Below are positions 49,301-57,500 of a stretch of 64,000 bases of DNA, one piece after another. Under the pieces are notes generated by a model. It was not told the DNA's origin, made no database searches, and saw nothing but the letters and a program-made list of their open reading frames with translations. Each line of letters opens with the position of its first letter. Within the stretch, counting starts at the first letter, position 1. The stretch covers positions 1,426,001 through 1,490,000 of the forward strand of contig NZ_CP146256.1 of NCBI RefSeq assembly GCF_039134705.1, in the 5' to 3' direction. This DNA comes from Kineothrix sp. IPX-CK. Lineage in GTDB: Bacteria; Bacillota; Clostridia; Lachnospirales; Lachnospiraceae. The translations under genes were made by a program, and so were the position numbers.

Positions 49301-49483
49301 TCTCTTCGCATTTATGATTCGGGAAGCGAGAAGCCGAGCTTTTTCACCCTGCATACGTATGAGATGAGACCGGCGGAGATTGATTTGCTGTATACGGTAG
49401 CGCAGGTTGTTTTTCCGGAGAAAACCGGGATTTATTTTACCAATGTAAAAGAAAACCTGTATGAGTTACTTGAAGAATATTAG
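43364..49483 (+). CDS. Cyclic beta-1,2-glucan synthase, large N-terminal part (NdvB/Cgs-like)
   Basis: 2039 residues from TTG 43364, chosen because AAGGAGGAA lies seven bases before it (an open frame extends to 43274). An N-terminal helix (~12-38) and a helical region precede paired membrane segments (~440-500). A GT84 domain follows: LDADTNLLHD near 655, and the QREHRW motif near 800. More membrane helices lie at ~870-1000. Residues ~1290-1560 are a glycoamylase-like cyclisation domain (YHVSSNMLEDGCYDLMASES). The tail (~1580-2039) is the first GH94-type sandwich. The final GH94 catalytic unit is a separate ORF downstream, so the enzyme is split. It would make beta-1,2-glucan from UDP-glucose at the membrane. 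Confidence 0.85.
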   Translation: MQDLLKGINFYINSPFMLAVLLLVIALFGFVLLMLYYRLKYWGKKVHFPVDPPGEEEKAGPGEWEKQMLNLAESHSQVKLTRYNFALSDYNQAAYIKLNRIRDNISAVSGDIMSLIPAARWLFDNFQMLYREIKKVRTSGTSYAVLPVLKGKENRNFPRIYVVAKKMVALSGGHLSEENINLMLKAYQQEILLTDKEIWVLPEMLGFCLLEEILDISDEILHIIDVKSRAEDFLWDKLANKQGPVNISALLCKVRDSLRLNYSFHAHVIYLLKNMSFDEASIQRYLEYHFASTERQVKTSVIFLEEGKIESFLETNIRTLIVSLRDINEMDEEKFFEEHSCLEQILSQDPDDVYSKMDVEARGMYREVIVKLALRYRLREEEIAKGCLELAIQGREDVHCSHHVGAYLLGNGYPILKAKALGKPIPESIKKKMNVKGFLYFLTLFLIIPGLSVWLLYAFRTFGGLQNTGRNVIILLAAMPLLMGISIEITNFVFTRNIKAKKLPSLNYQEGIPEEARTFVVMPVIVSSKEQGLQYMDRLQKHYLANRQQNLFFALMLDFEDSPDQFMPGDEVIESALAARIKELNELYPSEHQRFSLFLRCRQWNKAENCYMGWERKRGKLEEFNKLLNGIEKENTSFSAIYCDEKLLTTFRYVITLDADTNLLHDNASKLVGLIDHPLNKPILDLAGQKIKEGYVIIQPSVRNHIVDRNGSRFTKIFGGESGLAHYGSVISDIYQDIWGEGIYIGKGIYDIKAFQKVLQNKVPENRILSHDLFESCYARTAFSSTAKIMDNFPGSVLSFAQREHRWLRGDWQLLPWLFMRKTEDGRSLRTLSKWKVFDNLRRSLVPLSKTLFVLLNLAWVPKAYYLWLPLVFFNDIFMLVLLVFTVLVQKLVRPKLVLVYKGFFNEIITMLKRAFLEFTITPYRAYVASDAIVRTLYRIFISKKNLLRWNTAEAVDASIVNTRKGYFLTMWSSFLPAAFLVLILFMGYLDPAGMILTAIVIADWSLAFEIAYRISQPEKKLPVRDKAQDLEFLLETARRTWQFFKELSTQENNWLCPDNYQTSVVRKISDKTSPTNIGLQFLAILSARDFGFETLSSTIETVENLMETVQKMLKWKGHLYNWYHIKTLEVLSPAYISTVDSGNFLGHLVVLKNGLLDQIDKPIFPDNLISELRTAVKNSNEEIQLRTGSLAGNGLKPDYLSIGELLEDIMVIREDLNAREIRPSSHYRQTRQLMNLIDNIINEASALKLKDENFSSYPTLGSLAAEGNESANGMLRRIKALCDKIDCFLDNADFQILFNEKRMLFHIGYHVSSNMLEDGCYDLMASESALTSLLAIALGKVPLKHWYKLGRPLTIVGGIPCFVSWSGTMFEYLMPNLVFKEYEGSVYAQTSRAAVLQQMKYAKEAQIPWGISESQYYRFDLNSNYQYKAFGVPKIRLQPVRKNSLVVAPYATMLALDIAEGECMSNLRRLKELGAFGVYGFYESVDFNVPNSMDMTPYCIVKSYMAHHQGMNLAAINNYLNEGILRERFHAEMMIKASEVLLEEKRQSYLISIAKQGYTIKIGKQLFKESIYSDRTIGTAGVNPPIVNYLSNGKYSLMITSDGDGFSKYEDRMLYRFRPDIYENTGNYIYIKDMKQGRVWSAAYHPTRTEPEDYQVVFCPHQAQFKRKDGDISSDMIVSLDADNNFEIRKITFTNHGNEEKQLEVTSYLEVVDDTHLAELSHPAFNKLFLESEYLEEQEIFLAKRRRNKKDDDSYVMHMVRTGTKLCKKIEYENDRKRFIGRNNTLENPDSVVNSIAFFNNSGFCNDPIMSLRAQLIIEAGETACISFITGMCGSKEEAIKIAGELNVSYRIDDILEKFRLQKNLELKYLEITRTQLNAFQDLISPVFYPAGIYRGPSENIRRNFLNQSFLWKFGISGDNPILLLMVRSMEEERIVKDVLKAYEYLRTNHVMVDLVILIDSKHGYLQEVDELINDMTSSLRIYDSGSEKPSFFTLHTYEMRPAEIDLLYTVAQVVFPEKTGIYFTNVKENLYELLEEY

Positions 49484-49503
49484 GAGTTGAGGAGGAAGTG
49501 GCT

Positions 49504-51936
49504 TTGGACAAAGAATATGAACAGGCAAAACAGGAGGAAGAAACGGAAAACTACGAATTTTTTAATGGCTTCGGGGGATTTGCCGGTGAGGGCAGAGAAT
49601 ATGAAATCCTATTAGAGGGTAATAACAAACCGCCGGTTCCCTGGATTAACGTTGTCTCAAACAATACCTTCGGATTCCAAATATCGGAGTCGGGAGCGGG
49701 CTTCACCTGGAGTATCAACAGCAGGGAGAATAAGATAACACCCTGGTCCAATGATCCCGTAAGCGACAAAGCCTCCGAAGCGATCTATATTCTGGATGAA
49801 ATGACAGGTGAGGTAATGACTCCCATGTCTCTTGGAAGGTCCGACCGGGGGATCTATCGGGTAAGGCATGGATTCGGATACAGCAGATTCCTGCATGAGG
49901 AAGCACTTATTGGTCAGGAACTCACTGTTTTCACTCCTTTGGATGAATCTTTGAAAATTTGGAATCTTAAGCTGACAAACCGTTCGGATAAAGTGAAATA
50001 CCTGAGCCTGACCTATTATGTGGAATGGGTCATGGGTACGGGGAGGGAACACACCAATCCCTATATTCTGACCTCTTATGACAATGAGCATGAATGCTTA
50101 TATGCGAAGAACATCTATACCATGAACTTTCAAAATATCTATTCCTATCTGTTTGCCAGTGAAACGGTCGTTGGTTATACCGGAGACAGGCAGGAGTTTC
50201 TGGGACAGAGGAGCAGCATCCGCTCCCCGCGGGGAGCGGAAGTCAAGTTATCCTGCAATACGGGGGTATGCTACGATTCCTGCGGAGCAATTCAAGTATC
50301 CGTTGTAATGCAGCCGGGGGAGTGTAAGGAGGTACTATTCGGGCTCGGACAAAACAGAAGTCTTAATGAGATATATAAAATCAGAGACAAGTATAGGGAG
50401 GGCGGCGCGGTCCAAAAAGAGTTCGACAGGGTGAAAGCCTACTGGGACGGATTATTAGGGACGGTTCAGGTAAAGACAAAGGACAGGGCGGTTGATATCC
50501 TTGTTAACGGCTGGCTGCTCTATCAGACTGTGTCCTGCCGTATTCAGGCAAGGGCAGGCTTTTATCAGTGCGGAGGAGCGTACGGATATCGGGATCAGCT
50601 TCAGGATTCCCTTTCGCTTCTCTTCGCAGATCCAGGTATATTGCGAAGGCAAATTCTTATTGCCTGCAGCAGGCAGTTTGAAGAAGGGGATGTGCAGCAT
50701 TGGTGGCATCCTCCCATGGGAATCGGTGTAAGGACAAGGATAACCGATGACTTGCTGTGGCTGCCTTATTGTACCGCTGCTTATGTTCGAAGCACCGGAG
50801 ATACCGCAATCTTAAAGGAGCCGGTATCTTACATCAAGGGTCCGGTGCTTAGGGAGGATCAGCAGGATGTAATGTTTGTACCGGAAACTTCCGAGCGCCT
50901 GGAAAGTGTTTATGAGCATTGCAAAAAAGCCATCGATCGCACTTGTTTCGGAGAACATGGACTTCCTCTTATGGGGGGAGGCGACTGGAATGACGGTATG
51001 AATGAGGTGGGAATGATGGGAAAGGGAGAAAGTGTCTGGCTGGCATGGTTCCTTTATACTGTTCTTAATGACTTCATTCCGTTGTGCTATCAGGAAGGTG
51101 ATGGGGCCTATGGGGTGGAACTGGAGGAGAAACGAGGGGCTCTGCTTCAAAGCATCGAAGAAAACGCATGGGATGGGGAGTGGTATCTTCGGGCATTTTA
51201 CGATGACGGCTCTAAGCTCGGTTCAAAGGAAAATGATGAATGCAGGATAGATTCCATCAGTCAATCATGGAGCGTAATATCAAAAGGGGCGAGGAAGGAA
51301 CGGGCAGAAACGGCAATGCAGTCGGCGTGGCGTTATCTGGTAAGAGAGGAGGATGCCCTTTCTCTGCTGCTTACCCCTCCTTTTAATAAAACGAGCAAAA
51401 ACCCAGGTTATATCAAAAATTATATTCCCGGCATACGGGAAAACGGAGGTCAGTATACTCATGCGGCGGTTTGGCTGGCGATTGCCACATCGATGCTCCA
51501 TGACTATAACATGGCTGCGACTCTGTTTACCATACTTAATCCGATTTACATTACACAAAGCAGGAAAGATGTGCTTAAGTACGAAAAGGAACCATATGTA
51601 ATGACGGCAGATATATCTTTAAGCCCGCCTTATACCGGAAGAGGAGGCTGGAGCTGGTATACCGGTTCCGCAGGCTGGATGTATCAGGGACTGTTAAGCT
51701 GGTTTCTGGGCATTCGGAAAGAGGGGAATGAGCTGGTCATTGATCCGGCGACACCGGCAAGTTTCGGAGATTTTTCCATCGAATATAAGTATGGAGGTTC
51801 ATTCTATGAGATCAGTGTTGAAAGCAGAAGTAAAGGAATGCTGACAACGGAGACAATCACTGTGGATGACAGATTAATTCAGGGTAACAGAGTACCTCTT
51901 CAGGATGACGGGAAAAGGCATCGGATTATTGTATAA
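49504..51936 (+). CDS. GH94 glycoside phosphorylase-like protein (C-terminal part of a split glucan synthase)
   Basis: About 810 residues. An N-terminal supersandwich (EFFNGFGGFAGEGREYEILL...PVPWINVVSNNTFGFQISE) and an (alpha/alpha)6 barrel carry GH94 motifs: YGYRDQLQDSL, VQHWWHPPMGIGVRT, and catalytic Asp in GGGDWNDGMNE near residue 495. TTG 49504 is nine bases after GGAGG; GTG 49498 is closer than usual. In NdvB this domain trims chain length by phosphorolysis. It starts ~20 bp after the synthase stop, so the proteins are probably partners. A free 1,2-beta-oligoglucan phosphorylase is the alternative. Confidence 0.88.
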   Translation: MDKEYEQAKQEEETENYEFFNGFGGFAGEGREYEILLEGNNKPPVPWINVVSNNTFGFQISESGAGFTWSINSRENKITPWSNDPVSDKASEAIYILDEMTGEVMTPMSLGRSDRGIYRVRHGFGYSRFLHEEALIGQELTVFTPLDESLKIWNLKLTNRSDKVKYLSLTYYVEWVMGTGREHTNPYILTSYDNEHECLYAKNIYTMNFQNIYSYLFASETVVGYTGDRQEFLGQRSSIRSPRGAEVKLSCNTGVCYDSCGAIQVSVVMQPGECKEVLFGLGQNRSLNEIYKIRDKYREGGAVQKEFDRVKAYWDGLLGTVQVKTKDRAVDILVNGWLLYQTVSCRIQARAGFYQCGGAYGYRDQLQDSLSLLFADPGILRRQILIACSRQFEEGDVQHWWHPPMGIGVRTRITDDLLWLPYCTAAYVRSTGDTAILKEPVSYIKGPVLREDQQDVMFVPETSERLESVYEHCKKAIDRTCFGEHGLPLMGGGDWNDGMNEVGMMGKGESVWLAWFLYTVLNDFIPLCYQEGDGAYGVELEEKRGALLQSIEENAWDGEWYLRAFYDDGSKLGSKENDECRIDSISQSWSVISKGARKERAETAMQSAWRYLVREEDALSLLLTPPFNKTSKNPGYIKNYIPGIRENGGQYTHAAVWLAIATSMLHDYNMAATLFTILNPIYITQSRKDVLKYEKEPYVMTADISLSPPYTGRGGWSWYTGSAGWMYQGLLSWFLGIRKEGNELVIDPATPASFGDFSIEYKYGGSFYEISVESRSKGMLTTETITVDDRLIQGNRVPLQDDGKRHRIIV

Positions 51937-51943
51937 CTATAGG

Positions 51944-52092
51944 CATTACTAGTTACTGTTCACTCCGTTCACAGCAACCTATGATTTCTGCATTTGAATT
52001 CGCTTCGCGAAGCAGAAATCATCTCCTGAATCACGTTCTTACGCAGCTTAACAGCAAATGTTAAGCTGCTGTATGAACAGTAACCATTACTA
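51944..52092. mobile_element. Non-coding miniature element with 11-bp terminal repeats and 8-bp target duplication
   Basis: GTTACTGTTCA (51952-51962) and TGAACAGTAAC (52074-52084) are perfect inverted ends of a 133-bp element. CATTACTA flanks both sides as a direct repeat (51944-51951 and 52085-52092), the mark of transposition. Inside are two hairpins: ATGATTTCTGC/GCAGAAATCAT (51981-51991, 52012-52022) and CAGCTTAACA/TGTTAAGCTG (52044-52053, 52059-52068). No ORF. It was probably moved by a transposase encoded elsewhere. Confidence 0.85.
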
Positions 52093-52135
52093 CCTCAATT
52101 GATGGTAGCAAGATGTAATATATCTTGACGATACA

Positions 52136-52480
52136 TTGATATTATGCTTTCATGGAAGAATAAACAAAGAATGCAAAGGGGAATCAGCTTATGATTGCGG
52201 ACATCACTACCGCTACTATCCGGACTATGACTTATTATCCCTGTATGGTGCCCGGTTGATGGCCCTGCATTTACACGATAATAACGGAAGGTATGCCCAG
52301 CATGGATTACCCTTTGACGGCACGATTGATTGGACGGCAACTATGAAAAAAATCGGGGAAACAGATTATACAGGTGCCACGGCGATCGAAGCCATGAACT
52401 GGGACTATGAGCATTTATCGGCTGAAGAATTCTTACATAAAGCATTTGAGCGGGCCAAAAGGCTGGAAGCATTAGTTTGA
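52136..52480 (+). pseudogene. Truncated sugar-phosphate isomerase/epimerase (C-terminal fragment)
   Basis: The frame holds only the last third of an AP-endonuclease-2/xylose-isomerase-like TIM barrel: DCGHHYRYYPDYDLL, LMALHLHDNNGRYAQHGLPF, DGTIDWTATMKKIGETDYTG, then AIEAMNWDY. Homology starts near 52190. The N-terminal ~170 residues are missing and no matching sequence lies upstream, where the miniature element sits. It is therefore probably a dead remnant left by a rearrangement. Confidence 0.75.
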
Positions 52481-52537
52481 AATTATTACATAAAAATGCA
52501 AATATAATAGAAATAATACTTATGAAAGGGAAATATT

Positions 52538-53932
52538 ATGGCACTTATTCAATGTCCCGGATGTGGTAGGAATATTTCAGACAAAGCACTGAAATGTCCC
52601 GGATGCGGATGGATGTCCGGCCTGGGAACGAAGGCTCAAAAAAGCGAAGAACCTTTTTCAGATATCCAACAGCTAAAAATCGGTAAGGAGTTAAAACAAG
52701 TAAGACAAGAGAAGGAACTGCTCGAGAAGAGAGTAGCTGAGCTTGAAAACAGGATCCCGGAAATTATTGATAACACAGATTACGAGGCGATTGAAAAGCT
52801 GCGCCGGGAAAATGAAAGATTGAAAAATGATTATAATAAGTTAATAAAAGAAAAACGTGAATTTTCACAGAACGGTGATGTAGGGTGCGATCGGACATTT
52901 ATGCCTTTTTTGAATAAAAGAATGATCATAATTGGGATAGTAAGCACTGTTATCGTGTTAATCGCATGCATTGTTGCTATCAGTATCATTGCTACGAAAC
53001 CAGTTGTCAAAGAAGAACTTAACGATCAGGCGGGCGGAAATGCAGCAATGCAGAGCGATTTAAAAAATGTTTGCGCCGATAACTTAGATGCGGCAGATGG
53101 CGATAACGTATATAACGGTAATTTAATTAATACGCATTCAGATTTATATTATGAAAAAAAAGGAGTATTCAGAATCATGTTGGATTCTGCTGAAATATCG
53201 GACGATACTGAAATACTTTCACTGTTCTTTAAAATAGATAATCTACAAGAGGACAGCGGAATACAGATTTTTTATAATGGATTATATTTTAACGGTATCA
53301 TGATAGATTCCTCAAGGAGTCTGAAAGAAGTGGCGGCAGGGAAATCGGCGATAGTTGAAGTCACAATGTCATCACAATCATTCTTGAAAACTAACATCAG
53401 TACAATTAAGACTATAGGTATGGAATACAGTACCAAAGGCTCAAACGGGGAAATGGAAACATATACGATAGAAAATGTAAACGTAAAGGTAGATAGAGAG
53501 GGAAGTGCAGAGCAAAATGAAATAACGAAAGCACCCTCCGGACTTACCGATGAAATCTTAGGTCAAATTGAAAATACTGATGATAGTATACAAGATATTT
53601 ATGTTGTATACACCGGGATGGAAAATGACTATAGTAGTATAATTTTGTATTTTAAAGTAATAAATGACAGTGACGAAGACATTGGCTTGTCCTATTATTA
53701 TAACGGTTATATGGATAATGTTTCCGTAAAAGCGTCGATAATGTCAGATTTTGACGGATATATACCAAGTGGAAAAGCGGCAGTAATAAAAGCGGTATTT
53801 GAACGTGATTTTATTTTAAAGAATGTAGGAGATATTGTAAATGAAGTGGAAATATCCCTCGAAAACACAGATTCGAATTTTGCATTTTCAGTTTTATTTG
53901 AAGATCTTGCTATTGACGTTAATGAAGAGTAA
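52538..53932 (+). CDS. Zinc-ribbon, coiled-coil, single-pass membrane protein of unknown function
   Basis: 464 residues. An N-terminal zinc ribbon has two CPGCG knuckles (CPGCGRNISDKALKCPGCGW, residues 6-24). A charged coiled coil follows (~45-110, LKQVRQEKELLEKRVAELE). One membrane helix lies at ~128-150 (MIIIGIVSTVIVLIACIVAI). The outer ~310 residues contain two related beta-domains, each with an IFYNGLYFNG- or SYYYNGYMDN-like strand. I know no function. The layout resembles zinc-ribbon proteins common in Clostridia. A single gene with its own terminator. Confidence 0.8.
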   Translation: MALIQCPGCGRNISDKALKCPGCGWMSGLGTKAQKSEEPFSDIQQLKIGKELKQVRQEKELLEKRVAELENRIPEIIDNTDYEAIEKLRRENERLKNDYNKLIKEKREFSQNGDVGCDRTFMPFLNKRMIIIGIVSTVIVLIACIVAISIIATKPVVKEELNDQAGGNAAMQSDLKNVCADNLDAADGDNVYNGNLINTHSDLYYEKKGVFRIMLDSAEISDDTEILSLFFKIDNLQEDSGIQIFYNGLYFNGIMIDSSRSLKEVAAGKSAIVEVTMSSQSFLKTNISTIKTIGMEYSTKGSNGEMETYTIENVNVKVDREGSAEQNEITKAPSGLTDEILGQIENTDDSIQDIYVVYTGMENDYSSIILYFKVINDSDEDIGLSYYYNGYMDNVSVKASIMSDFDGYIPSGKAAVIKAVFERDFILKNVGDIVNEVEISLENTDSNFAFSVLFEDLAIDVNEE

Positions 53933-53975
53933 GATCAATATGATGTTAGTAAAATAAAAGGTAAATACGCTTTTC

Positions 53976-54002
53976 AGACGTTCAGAAATGAACGTCTTTT
54001 TT
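53976..54002 (+). terminator. Intrinsic terminator
   Basis: 9-bp perfect stem AGACGTTCA (53976-53984) / TGAACGTCT (53989-53997), GAAA loop, followed by a T-run. Confidence 0.92.
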
Positions 54003-54059
54003 CTTGCTATCAGGCTGACAGAAAAGACTATCAGTCGTCAGGCATGAACATCCCGCATT

Positions 54060-54122
54060 CCCGCTTGTGAAAAAAAACATACAGTTTGTGAACGCTCATC
54101 ATATAGAGCATGAGGATATGTT
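54060..54122 (+). promoter_or_regulatory. Paired LytTR boxes and activator-type promoter before the first GH3 operon
   Basis: ACAGTTTGT (54081-54089) fits the LytTR consensus [TA][AC][CA]GTTN[AG][TG]. A weaker half-site CCCGCTTGT lies exactly 21 bp upstream (54060-54068). A -10-like TATGTT is at 54117-54122, without a good -35, as in activated promoters. Likely target of the LytTR regulator encoded downstream. Confidence 0.6.
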
Positions 54123-54202
54123 AGTATTCAGTTAACGATCAAAGTAGGGATAAGTTTGTGCTTATCGATGAAGAAATTAAAAAAAGTGAGAGGAAAAAGA
54201 GG

Positions 54203-54447
54203 ATGGGGGAAAAGAGTGATAAAAGTGCTAAGACAATCCGGCGTCCAAACAGGCCGTTATTTGTTATTATGTGTTTTTAAATGACAGTCTTGAGCGTAGT
54301 GATTCTAGTGGCAGGATCGGTGCTGCCGCCTTTGCAATCGAATGAAAAGGTGAATGTTTTCGGAAGCGGATGTATTGATTTCACTTAAAGTGACTTTAGC
54401 GCAGGGCTTGAAATATGCAGGGATTCAGGTCAATGAAGGGGAGCGAT
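54203..54447 (+). pseudogene. Decayed small membrane-protein gene
   Basis: From ATG 54203 the frame reads 25 codons to TAA (54278-54280), continues in frame as MTVLSVVILVAGSVLPPLQS, and is then stopped. A neighbouring frame continues to LISLKVTLAQGLKYAGIQVN before TGA near 54447. An in-frame stop and one frameshift explain this. The original would have been an ~80-residue protein with one membrane helix. Another 38-codon ORF (54168-54284) in a different frame looks less likely. Confidence 0.45.
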
Positions 54448-54559
54448 GATGCTCGATTTAGCAATATTTGCGTTGTTCATATTATATTTTGTGCGCCGTC
54501 ATAAAGAGATGACACGCTGGAAGGCTGAACAAAGTGAAAATATTTCGTTTGTGCAGTAA
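54446..54559 (+). CDS. 37-residue single-helix membrane peptide
   Basis: MMLDLAIFALFILYFVRR is followed by a charged tail HKEMTRWKAEQSENISF. One hydrophobic helix with a basic cytoplasmic edge. GAAGGGGAGCG before the ATG is a good ribosome site. Its start overlaps the end of the decayed upstream gene as ATGATG, and it precedes the GH3 gene by 40 bp. It would be co-transcribed with the GH3 gene; function unknown. Confidence 0.45.
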   Translation: MMLDLAIFALFILYFVRRHKEMTRWKAEQSENISFVQ

Positions 54560-54599
54560 ATGGGAAATAATTAAAAACTAGTTAACACGGGAGGTCCGA

Positions 54600-57500
54600 A
54601 TGAAACAGAAAAAAGGAAAAGCTGGTAAAATAGTTCGTACAATTTTATCTGGTATTTTAACCATTATTTTAGTAATTGCAATAATAGCAGTGAATACGGT
54701 GCTGCCAGCGAACGGGCGAATTGTAAATAATTTACTTGGATATAATCAATCAATAGATAATTCCAAAGCAGACACCGAGGGCTTGGATTTGAATTATTAC
54801 AAATCGGATTATACGAAGGATGAAATCGGTACGGCAGAGGAAGAATTGAATATGAAGATCGCAGGAGAGGGTATTGTTTTATTGAAAAATGACAACAACT
54901 CAATGCCTTATGCTGAAGGTACTACCTTTAGTTTCTTCAGTGCTAACAGCGATACCTTCACTACAGGCGGATTCTCATTATCAGGCGGTTCATCGAATGC
55001 TGTAAGCAATTTAAAGGATGGATTTGAATCCGGCGGATTTGGTGTAAATGAGAAGTTATGGAATTTTTATACGAAAGGGAACGGAAAAGAATATGGTTTA
55101 GGAGCGGGTTCCATCAGTTTTGGAGATGCTGAGGATTTTTCAATAAATGAAGCTCCGATATCCGTTATACAGAGTGAAGAAGGTCTGGTGGAAAGCTTTG
55201 AAGGAACGGTACCCGTATTCGTACTTCGGCGTGTGGCGGGAGAAGGCCGGGATATGCCTCGTTCCATGTATAACCATACGGATAAGGCGGAGGATCAGTC
55301 CAAAAGCTACCTGGAGCTTGATTCTACCGAATTAGAGGTTTTGCAGTATTTAAATGATAATTTTGATGATGTGGCGTTACTCGTTAATTCAAATGCGGCA
55401 TTGGAGCTGGACTGGGTAAGTCAGTTTCCTAATATTCATTCCATCGTATTTGCACCAGCGCTTGGAAATTATGGAATTAAAGCGTTAGCGGATATATATG
55501 CGGGAAGGACCAATCCGTCAGGCCGTACGGTAGATACTTTTGCAGCAGATGCGCTGGCATCTCCGGCGGCACAGAACTTTGGTGATTATCAATATTATAC
55601 GGAGAGCGGAAGCCCGACCAAATATAACTATATCAGTTATTCGGAGGGTATCTATGTAGGATATAAATATTATGAGACCCGGTACGAAGATGTCGTGTTG
55701 AGGCAGGGGAATGCAGGTGACTTTGATTATGCGTCTGAAATGGTATATCCTTTTGGATACGGACTTTCCTATACAACATTTGAATGGTCTGATTATTCCG
55801 TTTCCTGGGATGGAATAACAGCCACGGTTAAAGTAGATGTGACCAATACAGGAGAGATGGCGGGCAAAGACATTGTTCAGGTGTATGTACAAAGTCCATA
55901 TACCGAATATGATAAGACGAATAAAGTAGAAAAAGCATCTGTTAATTTAGTCGGTTATGGAAAAACAAATGAACTGGCACCCGGAGAGACGGAGACAGTA
56001 GTTGTTACTTTTGAGCAGGAACAGTTAAAATCATATGATTATGTAAATGCGAAGACTTATATCCTGGATGCCGGAACTTATTATATTACAGCCGCTGATA
56101 ATGCTCATAGCGCTATAAATAATGTATTGACTGCAAAAGGGAAGAGTGTGGCGGACAAAATGACGGCAGATGGAAATGCAGAATTGGTTTCCGAATATGA
56201 ACCGTCAAATAGCGATGTTGATGCAGTTGTTTATTCTAAAGATTCTTATACCGGAACTGAAATCAATAACCAATTTGATGAGGCGAACGGTGGCCTGACC
56301 TATTTGACAAGAAGCGACTGGGGAGGAACCTTCCCGGCTCATGACGGCATGATAAGCGACTCGATCAGTACGTGGGGAAATGAAATAAATGGAACGGATG
56401 AAAGCGGAAATCCTGCATCCTATTTATATTATAAAACGTTAAGCAATGATTTGCTTGCGAAGCTGGACTCGACGGATTCCTTAAATCCGATAGATACCAG
56501 TGAGATTAAAGCAAAGATCGTATATAATGCGGATAATGGACTTCGATTGATCGATATGAGAGGCTTGGATTATGATGATAGCCGCTGGGAGAATTTATTG
56601 GATCAGTTAACGCCCGAAGATTATCAGGTAATGATAGCGCAGGCGGGATATGGAACACTTTCTCTCGACTCTGTCGATAAGCCGTTCGATGTAGATGCGG
56701 ATACAGCAGTAGGATTAATATATGGCGGAACTGGTATGATGTTTCCAAGCAGTATGGTTTTAGCACAGACCTGGAACACCGCTTTGGCAGAGGAGTTTGG
56801 AAAAATGATAGGAAATGAAGCCATCCTTGGAGGAGCACACGGATGGTATGCACCTTCCATGAATATTCATCGTACACCTTTCAGCGGAAGAAATGGTGAA
56901 TATTATTCGGAGGATGGTTTCTTGTCCGGTAAAGTGGGAGCTGCGACCAATTATGGAGTGGCGCAGAAGGGAGTCTATGCTTTCTTGAAACACTTTGCAT
57001 TAAACGATCAGGAAAATCACCGGGGGGATCGTGAAGGACAGTATGGCGCTGCTACTTGGTCTAATGAACAGGCTATTCGTGAAATTTATTTAAAGCCTTT
57101 CGAGATGAGTATAAAAGCAGGAAATATTACGCTGAATTATGTGGAAAAAACGGAAGAAGGGAATTATGTAAACAAATCTCGGGAATTCCCTGCCGGTCAG
57201 GCAATCATGACTGCGTTTAACCGGATCGGTTATACCTGGACAGGAGGACATTATCCGTTAATTACCGGAGTACTTCGAAATGAATGGGGCTTTAATGGAT
57301 TTGTGATTACCGATAATGCGAATACCGGAGTCTTTATGGATGCGTTCCAGATGATAGAAGCAGGAGCAGACGGAAAGCTTACAAGTATTCCGGAAGGAGC
57401 CCGTTATTCCTTTAATGAATCGAATGAGGCGGAGTATCATTATGGACGAGAGGCAATGCACCGCATGCTGTATACCATTGTGAATTCAAAAGCTATGAAT

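Noticed and set aside
54168..54284. Possible AgrD-like signal peptide gene for the GHKL kinase
   Set aside because: The 38-codon frame is Lys/Arg-rich, lacks the AgrD cysteine/acidic tail pattern, and overlaps a better-supported decayed frame.
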